Below are positions 1 to 5,097 of a stretch of 6,831 nucleotides of DNA, one piece after another (position 1 is the first letter of the stretch; each line of letters opens with the position of its first letter). The notes under the pieces are model-generated. The model ran no database searches and had not been told where the DNA came from. It saw only the letters and a list, made by a program, of their open reading frames with translations. The position numbers were made by a program, and so were the translations under genes. Source of the DNA: Bacteroidota bacterium (GTDB lineage Bacteria > Bacteroidota > Bacteroidia > Bacteroidales > B18-G4); the NCBI GenBank assembly GCA_003648575.1, contig QMPN01000159.1, forward strand, positions 1 through 6,831, in the 5' to 3' direction.

Positions 1-106
1 TCATGGCCAGCTTGAGGACATCGGAGGTCAGCAGCAGCACATCTCCTTCCGGAATATCCAGCGCTTTAGCAATCTCCCTGTAAGGGATATATGTTTCCCT
101 GCCCAT
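1..106 (-). CDS. AAC(3)-like N-acyltransferase, N-terminal fragment
   Basis: Only the first 35 codons are in the window; the gene continues past the left edge. The peptide starts MGRETYIPYREIAKAL and continues with an 'IPEGD-VLLLTSDVLKLA' stretch. That layout, a short helix, then a 'GD(V/I)' turn, then a hydrophobic strand ending in Ser, is how proteins of the AAC(3)/YokD-like family (Pfam PF02522) begin. The family transfers acetyl or longer acyl groups from a thioester (CoA, and possibly carrier protein) to an amine. Drug resistance should not be assumed: many relatives sit in biosynthetic clusters, and the neighbours here are a carrier protein and a ligase. The ATG at 106 lies 19 nt after the GNAT stop. 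The frame is open upstream without another ATG, so ATG106 is the best start; no clear Shine-Dalgarno is seen. The family call rests on a short fragment. Confidence 0.6.
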   Translation of the reverse strand, partial: MGRETYIPYREIAKALDIPEGDVLLLTSDVLKLAM

Positions 107-125
107 TCGTTTGTTTTTATCAGGA

Positions 126-623
126 TCAGAGCTTGTTGCCCATTTTTCGACACTGAAGCAGTTCATTGGGGTATCCCATCCGTTCCCAGAAAGCGATGCC
201 TGCTTCATTGTTTATCAATACTTCCAGTTCCACGGAGTGGACTTCCTTATCTGCAAACCATTGTTCAAGTTTCCTGACCAGCCCTTCTCCGACTCCCTTT
301 TTACGTGCTGTCTCATCCACAAAAACGTGAGAAATATATCCAATTTTTTGTCCACCATAAAAATCGGGAAGTATACGCAGGCTTCCATGTGCAAACCCAA
401 CATTATTCCCATCAAGGCTTGCAATGCATATCATACCAAACCTGCCCAATCCTTTGCGTACGCCCTGCAACCAGATCTCTGCTCCATCTTCCTTCAGCTG
501 AATGGCCTGGTCCGGTCCTTCGGCATCATACAGGGACTGAAACATTCGTTTCACGTCCTCAAGGGCAAGATCATCCTTTTCCAGTATCTCTCTTATGATC
601 AGTTTATCTGCCATATTATGCAT
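126..623 (-). CDS. GNAT family N-acetyltransferase
   Basis: This is a 165-residue single-domain GNAT protein, the usual length for the family. Motif A is clear: a beta strand ISHVFVDE (97-104), then the acetyl-CoA pyrophosphate loop R-K-K-G-V-G (107-112) and the helix EGLVRKLEQWF. Motif B follows as N-N-E-A-G-I-A-F-W-E-R-M-G-Y (138-151), with the Asn and Tyr usual in GNATs. It should transfer acetyl from acetyl-CoA to an amine; the substrate cannot be read from sequence. Two starts are possible. ATG623 overlaps the carrier-protein stop by 8 nt (ATGCATAA), and ATG614 gives MADKLIIREI, one base after that stop. Either implies co-translation with the carrier gene. The longer start is listed because the upstream junction has the same architecture. 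Placed between a carrier protein and a second acyltransferase, it may acetylate an amino sugar or the amino acid loaded on the carrier (inference). Confidence 0.88.
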   Translation of the reverse strand: MHNMADKLIIREILEKDDLALEDVKRMFQSLYDAEGPDQAIQLKEDGAEIWLQGVRKGLGRFGMICIASLDGNNVGFAHGSLRILPDFYGGQKIGYISHVFVDETARKKGVGEGLVRKLEQWFADKEVHSVELEVLINNEAGIAFWERMGYPNELLQCRKMGNKL

Positions 624-870
624 TTATGATGAAAGATATCAATCCACCCATAGTGCTGAAACCAGGGCTGTCGGCAAGTTTCTCAAAATCGATCTCGATC
701 TCATATTTTTCTTCTGTTTCTGCTATCAGATCAATAAAGGCCATGCTGTCGAGCAGACCGCTCTTGACCAGGTCGAACTTATCATTAAGTTCATCTCCAC
801 TGATATCGAAAAGCAGGAGTTTCTCTTTCAGCAATCCAACAACAAACTCCCTGATCTCACGCTTATCCAT
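616..870 (-). CDS. Stand-alone acyl/aminoacyl carrier protein, DltC-like
   Basis: This is an 84-residue carrier protein. It has the 4'-phosphopantetheine site G-L-L-D-S-M (residues 38-43), with Ser42 the predicted attachment point. An acidic helix follows (TEEKYEIEIDFEKL), as in the four-helix ACP fold. The 'LLDSM' core followed by a short aliphatic helix resembles DltC (D-alanyl carrier) and other discrete PCP/ACP proteins more than fatty-acid AcpP, which usually reads 'GADSLD'. Once converted to holo form by a phosphopantetheinyl transferase (not in the window), it should receive an acyl or aminoacyl group as a thioester. Its ATG at 870 overlaps the end of the adenylating ligase by 8 nt (ATGGATAA), so the pair is almost certainly co-translated, and the ligase is the natural loading enzyme. 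The cargo is unknown. Confidence 0.9.
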   Translation of the reverse strand: MDKREIREFVVGLLKEKLLLFDISGDELNDKFDLVKSGLLDSMAFIDLIAETEEKYEIEIDFEKLADSPGFSTMGGLISFIINA

Positions 871-2350
871 TGATCATCTGCTTTAATGCGTTTCTGTCGA
901 TCTTACCATTCACATTCAATGGCATCTTATCCACAAATATAATCCTTTCCGGTATCATATACCATGGCAGTTCCTTCCGGCAGGCTTGTAGGATCGACCT
1001 ATCATCGGGATCCTGGATACCGCCAACAAAACTTACGATGACAGCGGTTTGCTTTTCGTGTAGAATGGAGGCCACACTGTTGCTGCCTGTGGCTTTCCTG
1101 ATAATGGCATCGATCTCCTGGAGGTTAACCCTGTAGCCTGATATCTTGACTTCCGAATCGGCCCTGCCCAGGAAGAACAGGTCTCCCTCCTCATCAATAC
1201 AGGCCAGGTCGCCGGTTCGGTACCATGTCTTTTCAGGATGCTCATCAAGCTGAATGAAATATTTCTTTGTCAGTTCCGCATCTCCCAGGTAAGCGTCGAT
1301 CACCTGTGAGCCACCCAGGCAGAGTTCTCCTTTACTTTCGGCAGGCCTCATGGCTGTTGTATCCAGCAATAAAGATTCCTGGCCCTCAAATATTTTCCCC
1401 AGGCATGCAATGCCATTCTTTTCTTTGGTATTAATGTTGTCCCACGAATAACTGCTGATCGCGATGGTAGCCTCTGATGGGCCATAAAGGTTGACCAGCT
1501 CGCTGCCACCAACGGCAGCCTGCCATTTTTCAGCTATTGCAGCCGGGAAGGGTTCCCCGCAGAAAAAGCTCAGACGGATGCCTTTAAATTTATCTTCTTT
1601 CAGCAGTCGCATCCTGTCCATCAGCACAGCAGCCGATGGCACCGAGAACCAGACACTAATCTCCTGTTCCCTGATATAGGATGCCAGTTTAAATGGGGAA
1701 TCATCCTCAGGGATGCACAGGCATGCCCCTGAGATCCAACATAAAAACATATCGTGAACACTCAGGTCAAAGGTAAGGTCGAAGGTCTGTGAAAGCCTGT
1801 CATTCTCCTTTATTTGCCATTGCTTCGACACATGATCCAGGTAGGCACATACATTCCTGTTCGATACGGGAACGCCTTTGGGGGTTCCGGTGGTCCCTGA
1901 TGTGAAGAGCAGATATGCTGTATCCTCCGGAACTACGGCCAGGGGAATATTTGTGGAGTTTGCTCCATCTACCTCTGAGATGATCTTATAATTTTCTCCT
2001 AATCTCTCCAGGGCCTGTTTAGCTTCTACATCGGCAACAATGATCTTTGCACCCGACAATTGCATCATCTTTTCATTCCTTGAATCGGGAAATTTGAGAT
2101 TCAGGGGCATATAGGCCCTGGATGCCAGCAGTGCACCGCAAATGCCTGCATAGGTCATAAAACTTTTCGCTCCCAGTATGGCCACCGGGCTCTTATCATC
2201 CGGAAAGCCAGCTGTGATATCATTTGCAATGGCATTTGCCATCTGGTGCAGTTCACCATAGCTAAGGACGTCATCCCCTATCCGGAGAGCAGCATTATCC
2301 TTGTATTCGTGAAACGCGCTTTGAAGTTTGTATGCCAGTATTTCTTTCAC
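863..2350 (-). CDS. DltA-like amino-acid adenylating ligase (ANL superfamily)
   Basis: This is a 495-residue stand-alone adenylation enzyme, about DltA length, without condensation or fused carrier domains. Core motifs are in order: A3 phosphate loop LLFTSGTTGTPKGV (147-160); A4 with F194-D195-L-S-V-H-D; A5 NLYGPSEAT (287-295); A7 YRTGDLA (377-383); A8 hinge GRADSEVKISGYR (395-407); A10 NVNGKID with the catalytic Lys at 483. It should activate a carboxylic acid as an AMP ester and pass it to the overlapping carrier protein. Asp195 lies where amino-acid-activating domains keep the Asp that binds the substrate alpha-amino group, so an amino acid is likelier than a fatty acid. Cys264 (FFCGEP) matches the Cys linked to D-alanine preference in DltA. 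The start is GTG at 2350, 13 nt after the toroid gene; no nearby in-frame ATG would preserve the N-terminus. It is not named dltA because no dltB or dltD is visible. Confidence 0.88.
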   Translation of the reverse strand: MKEILAYKLQSAFHEYKDNAALRIGDDVLSYGELHQMANAIANDITAGFPDDKSPVAILGAKSFMTYAGICGALLASRAYMPLNLKFPDSRNEKMMQLSGAKIIVADVEAKQALERLGENYKIISEVDGANSTNIPLAVVPEDTAYLLFTSGTTGTPKGVPVSNRNVCAYLDHVSKQWQIKENDRLSQTFDLTFDLSVHDMFLCWISGACLCIPEDDSPFKLASYIREQEISVWFSVPSAAVLMDRMRLLKEDKFKGIRLSFFCGEPFPAAIAEKWQAAVGGSELVNLYGPSEATIAISSYSWDNINTKEKNGIACLGKIFEGQESLLLDTTAMRPAESKGELCLGGSQVIDAYLGDAELTKKYFIQLDEHPEKTWYRTGDLACIDEEGDLFFLGRADSEVKISGYRVNLQEIDAIIRKATGSNSVASILHEKQTAVIVSFVGGIQDPDDRSILQACRKELPWYMIPERIIFVDKMPLNVNGKIDRNALKQMING

Positions 2351-2363
2351 CTGAAGAATAAAA

Positions 2364-3560
2364 TTATTGGTTTTCCTCCAGCATCATCGCGTCAGCAAAA
2401 TATTTTGTGGCCCAGTTGGGATATGCAAAAGGCTCGTACTTGCCCCAGAGAGGGAATGAGCCATTGAGGGCCCCCAGGGTATTGATCGATTCTTTACGTA
2501 TTCCTCGTGTCTGTAGCTTGATCAGCAGGGAGTTCATCTTGTAGGCCGTCTCAGCATATTGCCGGTTGCCGGAATAATGAGCCATTTTCTGCCATATGAT
2601 CGACATCTGCGCGCATCCCGTCAGGATCATATGTTCACTTCCCTTCCAATCACTGTTGTAGCGTCCGTGCAGGAAGCCCGCTTGCTCGAACTTATCTTTC
2701 AGAATATCGGCAGCCATACGCGCAGATTCCACAAATTTCCTTTCATCAAGGTATATCCCACAATCGAGCAAACCGTCGATAGTATATGCGATAGTATGCA
2801 AGATGGGTTTATGGTTTCTTTTTATTGTATTGTCACAATCTTCGAACCATCCGTTCTCATGTTGTTTTTGATCCACGATCCAGTTCAGGTTTCGGATGGC
2901 ACAGTCCCTGTACTTTTCAACCCTGGTTTCTTTATGCAGCATCAGCAAGGGGAAGTCCACATAGCTGTCGTACACCCTGGCCCTGTTCATAAGCGCATGG
3001 CGTGTCCAGGTGCCCTCTTTGTCCTGTGTGTTGCATAGCCAGTCGCCTGCCTTCACTGCACTATCCAGGTACTTCGAATTCTTTGTCACTTGGTAAACAG
3101 AGATCAGTCCTCTTATGATCTGAGCTGTATTGAAAACGATGGGTGCTCTGTTTTCATTCACGCGCCCCCCCTGCCATCCTCCCGGAGGACGTTGTATCTC
3201 TACCAGCCAGTCGGCAGCCCTGACCGCCGCTTCTTTAATATTGGTATCGTATTTTTCGGAAGCGTACTGCAGTAATGTCGGGATGATATACCCGGTGGTT
3301 TCCGGATAGGATGATGACCACTCGTTCACGAGGTGAAATGAGCCAATTCCATCATCGCCGGTGGCTTGCTGAGCCCTGAGAAGCCAGTTTACCGAACGGG
3401 CGGTGGCCAGTTTCCGTTGCCTTTGCTCCAGGTGCTGCCCGGAAAAGTAGCGGTTTCTCTTCAGGTAATACCTGTAAAAATCTTTGCGTAAATAAATGAT
3501 CCTTCCGGACAATGCCGTATTAAAGAAATACCTCGAATATAGATACAGGCTTTTTATCAT
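2364..3560 (-). CDS. Alpha/alpha-toroid (six-hairpin) protein, polysaccharide-associated, function unknown
   Basis: This 398-residue protein contains six helical hairpins, typical of (alpha/alpha)6 toroids. Helices with an 'A..A.(D/N)WL...Q...G.W' pattern start near 53 (ARSVNWLLRAQ), 111 (AAVRAADWLVEIQ), 167 (SAVKAGDWLCNTQ), 220 (CAIRNLNWIVDQ), 278 (ESARMAADIL) and 338 (TAYKMNSLLIKLQ). Partner helices lie near 87, 143, 197, 255, 312 and 382. No signal peptide or membrane segment is visible; the N-terminus is basic and aromatic. The fold is shared by glycosidases, lyases, uronyl epimerases and VpsJ-type exopolysaccharide proteins, so a carbohydrate-modifying role is plausible, but I cannot identify catalytic residues. 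From memory, relatives in Bacteroidota are sometimes mislabelled delta-aminolevulinic acid dehydratase; nothing here supports that activity. It follows the deacetylase-like gene by 33 nt. The ATG at 3560 is the first in frame. Confidence 0.75.
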   Translation of the reverse strand: MIKSLYLYSRYFFNTALSGRIIYLRKDFYRYYLKRNRYFSGQHLEQRQRKLATARSVNWLLRAQQATGDDGIGSFHLVNEWSSSYPETTGYIIPTLLQYASEKYDTNIKEAAVRAADWLVEIQRPPGGWQGGRVNENRAPIVFNTAQIIRGLISVYQVTKNSKYLDSAVKAGDWLCNTQDKEGTWTRHALMNRARVYDSYVDFPLLMLHKETRVEKYRDCAIRNLNWIVDQKQHENGWFEDCDNTIKRNHKPILHTIAYTIDGLLDCGIYLDERKFVESARMAADILKDKFEQAGFLHGRYNSDWKGSEHMILTGCAQMSIIWQKMAHYSGNRQYAETAYKMNSLLIKLQTRGIRKESINTLGALNGSFPLWGKYEPFAYPNWATKYFADAMMLEENQ

Positions 3561-3577
3561 GCTGATAGAAATCTAAG

Positions 3578-3585
3578 CAAATATA
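3578..3585 (-). promoter_or_regulatory. Possible internal -7 promoter element before the toroid gene
   Basis: TATATTTG on the minus strand matches the Bacteroidota -7 consensus TAnnTTTG exactly and lies in the 33-nt gap, 17 nt before the toroid ATG. No TTTG-like -33 element is at the usual distance, so it may be chance in an AT-rich gap. Confidence 0.22.
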
Positions 3586-3593
3586 TTGATTAT

Positions 3594-4886
3594 TTAAGGC
3601 AGTGCCATACGGATCATGGCTTCATAATCATTCAGGCCGGCACTTGCTGACAGATCCTTCTTCAGTGACTCATTGTTCCAGAGGGTGATAAGAGTTCCGT
3701 TCAGGGCTTTTACACGCTCGATAATGGGTTTGAATGTACGTTCCAGGTCGTAACCCAGTTCCATTGCTTTATCGACGATAGCATATGGCCACACCATCAT
3801 GTTTGTTTCCACTTCAAAATCCAGATCATAAAAGTAGAATGGGTCACATATTCCGGCCCGGAAGCCCGGAATTACAGCATAGCCCATAGAATAGTCATTT
3901 TCAACATCTCTGTTCACAAAATTCCTGTAGGTTACCGGCATATTGAGCACATGAAAATGTTGCCTCGTCATATTCACATCCTTGTTCAGCACTGCCGAGA
4001 GCCTGGCAAATTCCTGGTCAAGCTTATCATTGGCCTTCAGTGAAGCATAAGAGGTATGTATCCCAATGCGGCAATAATCGGCCAGACCCTTGATCAGGGT
4101 GATGAAATGACGATTGTTTACAGGTATATTCCTGTCGTTGTTATCATATTCGGCAAACAGGATAAAATAAATGGTTTGAAGATCATATTCCTTATGGATT
4201 GATAGCTGTTCTTCATAAGTATCGAAGGGATCGGGCCTGCTGGCATTCACCACCTTGATCCTTTCGATGGTCTGTTTAAGATTGCCATTCAGCAGGGTAT
4301 CAGCCACAGCAGCGGAAGTCCTGAAAAAACCTTTGCGTTTGTACTTCCATGCAGCATTTATATCGATGGTAGGAACAAAGCGGTATTCCTTCCTCCCCGG
4401 AGACCAGGAAGGCCATTTTTCTTTGATCAGCTCCGCTATTTTTTCGGCCCACATGTTCACCAGCGGTTTATCCAGGAAGTCCATCTTCCAGGCAATGCTT
4501 TCCCTGGCCTGGAAGCGTCCGTATTCATCACGTACAAATGGCAGGTATTCCTCATAGCGTGTGACCAGGTAAAATGATGCTGCAAAAGCATCAAAATTCA
4601 TGGCTGAACTCTTGTTGTATACAGGGAAAAAGGCAAGCGGGTCTGCATCCTCGATGAAGTTCAATTCCTGGGTTTGTATATCTTTCTCATTGAGCAGGCC
4701 ATGAGCTTCCATGAACAGTTCACCATGCCCGGGGTCTTTTGAATAATTGATCTTTGGTCCCTCGTAGGCGTCGAACTCCTCAGGCCGTGAAGTGAATTCG
4801 ACTTCATCCTTCAGCAAACCTGCGATGATAAGTTTGAATACATACCTTATTCGTGGGGTAGGCTGTGGGGTGTAGACGAAGATCAT
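3594..4886 (-). CDS. Polysaccharide deacetylase-like protein with DUF7033-type N-terminus
   Basis: This is a 430-residue protein from ATG4886. The start MIFVYTPQPTPRIRYVF matches how this Bacteroidota family begins. An upstream ATG at 4934 would add 16 residues translated from the intergenic repeat and is rejected. The N-terminal half (with the YLVTRYEEY segment) precedes a NodB-like (beta/alpha) half. Numbering from M1 of this start, motifs are: FVPTIDINAAWKYKRKG with T173-x-D175-x-N177; DPFDTYEEQ near 219; GIHTSYAS with H277; TRQHFHVLNMPVTYRN with R308; DYSMGYAVIPGFRAG near 331-345; and TLWNNESL near 401-408. Family members as I remember them read 'D-I-D' and 'W-H-N' where this protein has D-I-N and W-N-N, so metal binding or catalysis may be altered. 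No signal peptide is seen. It is the first gene of the minus-strand run and fits exopolysaccharide or glycan modification. Confidence 0.82.
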   Translation of the reverse strand: MIFVYTPQPTPRIRYVFKLIIAGLLKDEVEFTSRPEEFDAYEGPKINYSKDPGHGELFMEAHGLLNEKDIQTQELNFIEDADPLAFFPVYNKSSAMNFDAFAASFYLVTRYEEYLPFVRDEYGRFQARESIAWKMDFLDKPLVNMWAEKIAELIKEKWPSWSPGRKEYRFVPTIDINAAWKYKRKGFFRTSAAVADTLLNGNLKQTIERIKVVNASRPDPFDTYEEQLSIHKEYDLQTIYFILFAEYDNNDRNIPVNNRHFITLIKGLADYCRIGIHTSYASLKANDKLDQEFARLSAVLNKDVNMTRQHFHVLNMPVTYRNFVNRDVENDYSMGYAVIPGFRAGICDPFYFYDLDFEVETNMMVWPYAIVDKAMELGYDLERTFKPIIERVKALNGTLITLWNNESLKKDLSASAGLNDYEAMIRMALP

Positions 4887-4891
4887 GAATG

Positions 4892-4899
4892 CAAAGATA
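4892..4899 (-). promoter_or_regulatory. Possible -7 promoter element before the deacetylase-like gene
   Basis: TATCTTTG on the minus strand matches TAnnTTTG exactly and ends 5 nt before ATG4886. Used as -7 it would put the transcription start at about the ATG, giving a leaderless or nearly leaderless mRNA. The TTTG copies upstream, contributed by the repeat array, are 11 and 25 nt away and neither is at the usual ~19-nt spacing. The true promoter may be elsewhere in the repeat region. Confidence 0.25.
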
Positions 4900-4906
4900 T
4901 CATTAT

Positions 4907-4980
4907 AGTACAAAGTATTAGGTACAAAGTACAAGGTACAAGGTACCAGATACCAGGTACTGGGTGCTGGGGTGCTGGGG
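4907..4980. repeat. Degenerate phased heptamer array (RGTACAA-like)
   Basis: From 4907 the plus strand reads as back-to-back 7-mers: agtacaa, agtatta, ggtacaa, agtacaa, ggtacaa, ggtacca, gatacca, ggtactg, ggtgctg. An 8-nt unit, gggtgctg, and a short G-rich tail follow. Nine units are in exact phase with a gradual drift from A-rich to G-rich. Most units contain the palindrome GTAC. It fills most of the gap between the divergent operons. The spacer-free short period rules out a CRISPR. Function is unknown. Confidence 0.85.
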
Positions 4981-5044
4981 TGGGATTCATATATGGTTTC
5001 AGAATTACGGCATACTTAATACCTTGTACTTTGTACCTAATACT
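4914..5044. repeat. 25-bp perfect inverted repeat flanking an 81-nt spacer
   Basis: The arm at 4914-4938 (begins agtattaggtac) is the exact reverse complement of 5020-5044 (ends gtacctaatact), 25 of 25 bases. The right arm also reads as heptamers on the minus strand: agtatta, ggtacaa, agtacaa, ggtatta. So the arms are opposed copies of one heptamer array. The spacer 4939-5019 holds the remaining heptamers and a non-repetitive ~40 nt. It could form a cruciform or an RNA hairpin, or be a small dispersed element. No target-site duplication or transposase is visible. Confidence 0.8.
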
Positions 5045-5045
5045 A

Positions 5046-5073
5046 TTTCTCACCAGATTTTTTTGTACTTTTG
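5046..5073 (+). promoter_or_regulatory. Candidate dnaX promoter (TAnnTTTG type)
   Basis: TACTTTTG at 5066-5073 matches the Bacteroidota -7 consensus TAnnTTTG exactly. A weak -33-like TTTC lies at 5046-5049, 16 nt upstream, slightly shorter than the usual spacing. Transcription would start near 5079, leaving a leader of roughly 20 nt before ATG5098. No purine-rich Shine-Dalgarno is seen in that leader, which is common in this phylum. Confidence 0.42.
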
Positions 5074-5097
5074 ATTCCCTAAATCAAGCATCTGCAT

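Noticed and set aside
1..106. Aminoglycoside resistance gene
   Set aside because: Only 35 codons are visible, and the setting with ligase, carrier and polysaccharide genes favours biosynthesis; AAC(3)-fold membership alone does not show resistance.
111..629. Long plus-strand open frame of about 172 codons
   Set aside because: It is antisense to the GNAT gene, which has clear motif A and B and fits the operon; the plus-strand translation has no recognisable domain.
863..2350. Genuine dlt operon (teichoic acid D-alanylation)
   Set aside because: No DltB membrane acyltransferase or DltD is present, the host appears to be a Gram-negative Bacteroidota, and the neighbours are polysaccharide and N-acyltransferase genes.
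2559..3038. Plus-strand open frame of about 159 codons
   Set aside because: It is antisense to the toroid gene, whose six regular hairpins show that the minus strand is the coding strand.
4887..4934. A 16-residue N-terminal extension of the deacetylase-like protein from ATG4934
   Set aside because: The extension would be encoded by the heptamer repeats, and the family normally begins at the residue encoded by ATG4886.
4907..4980. CRISPR array or attachment site
   Set aside because: Units are 7 nt with no spacers, and there is no cas gene, integrase or tRNA nearby.
4914..5044. Rho-independent terminator
   Set aside because: It lies between divergent 5' ends, the arms are far apart (81 nt), and no T-tract follows a compact GC-rich hairpin.
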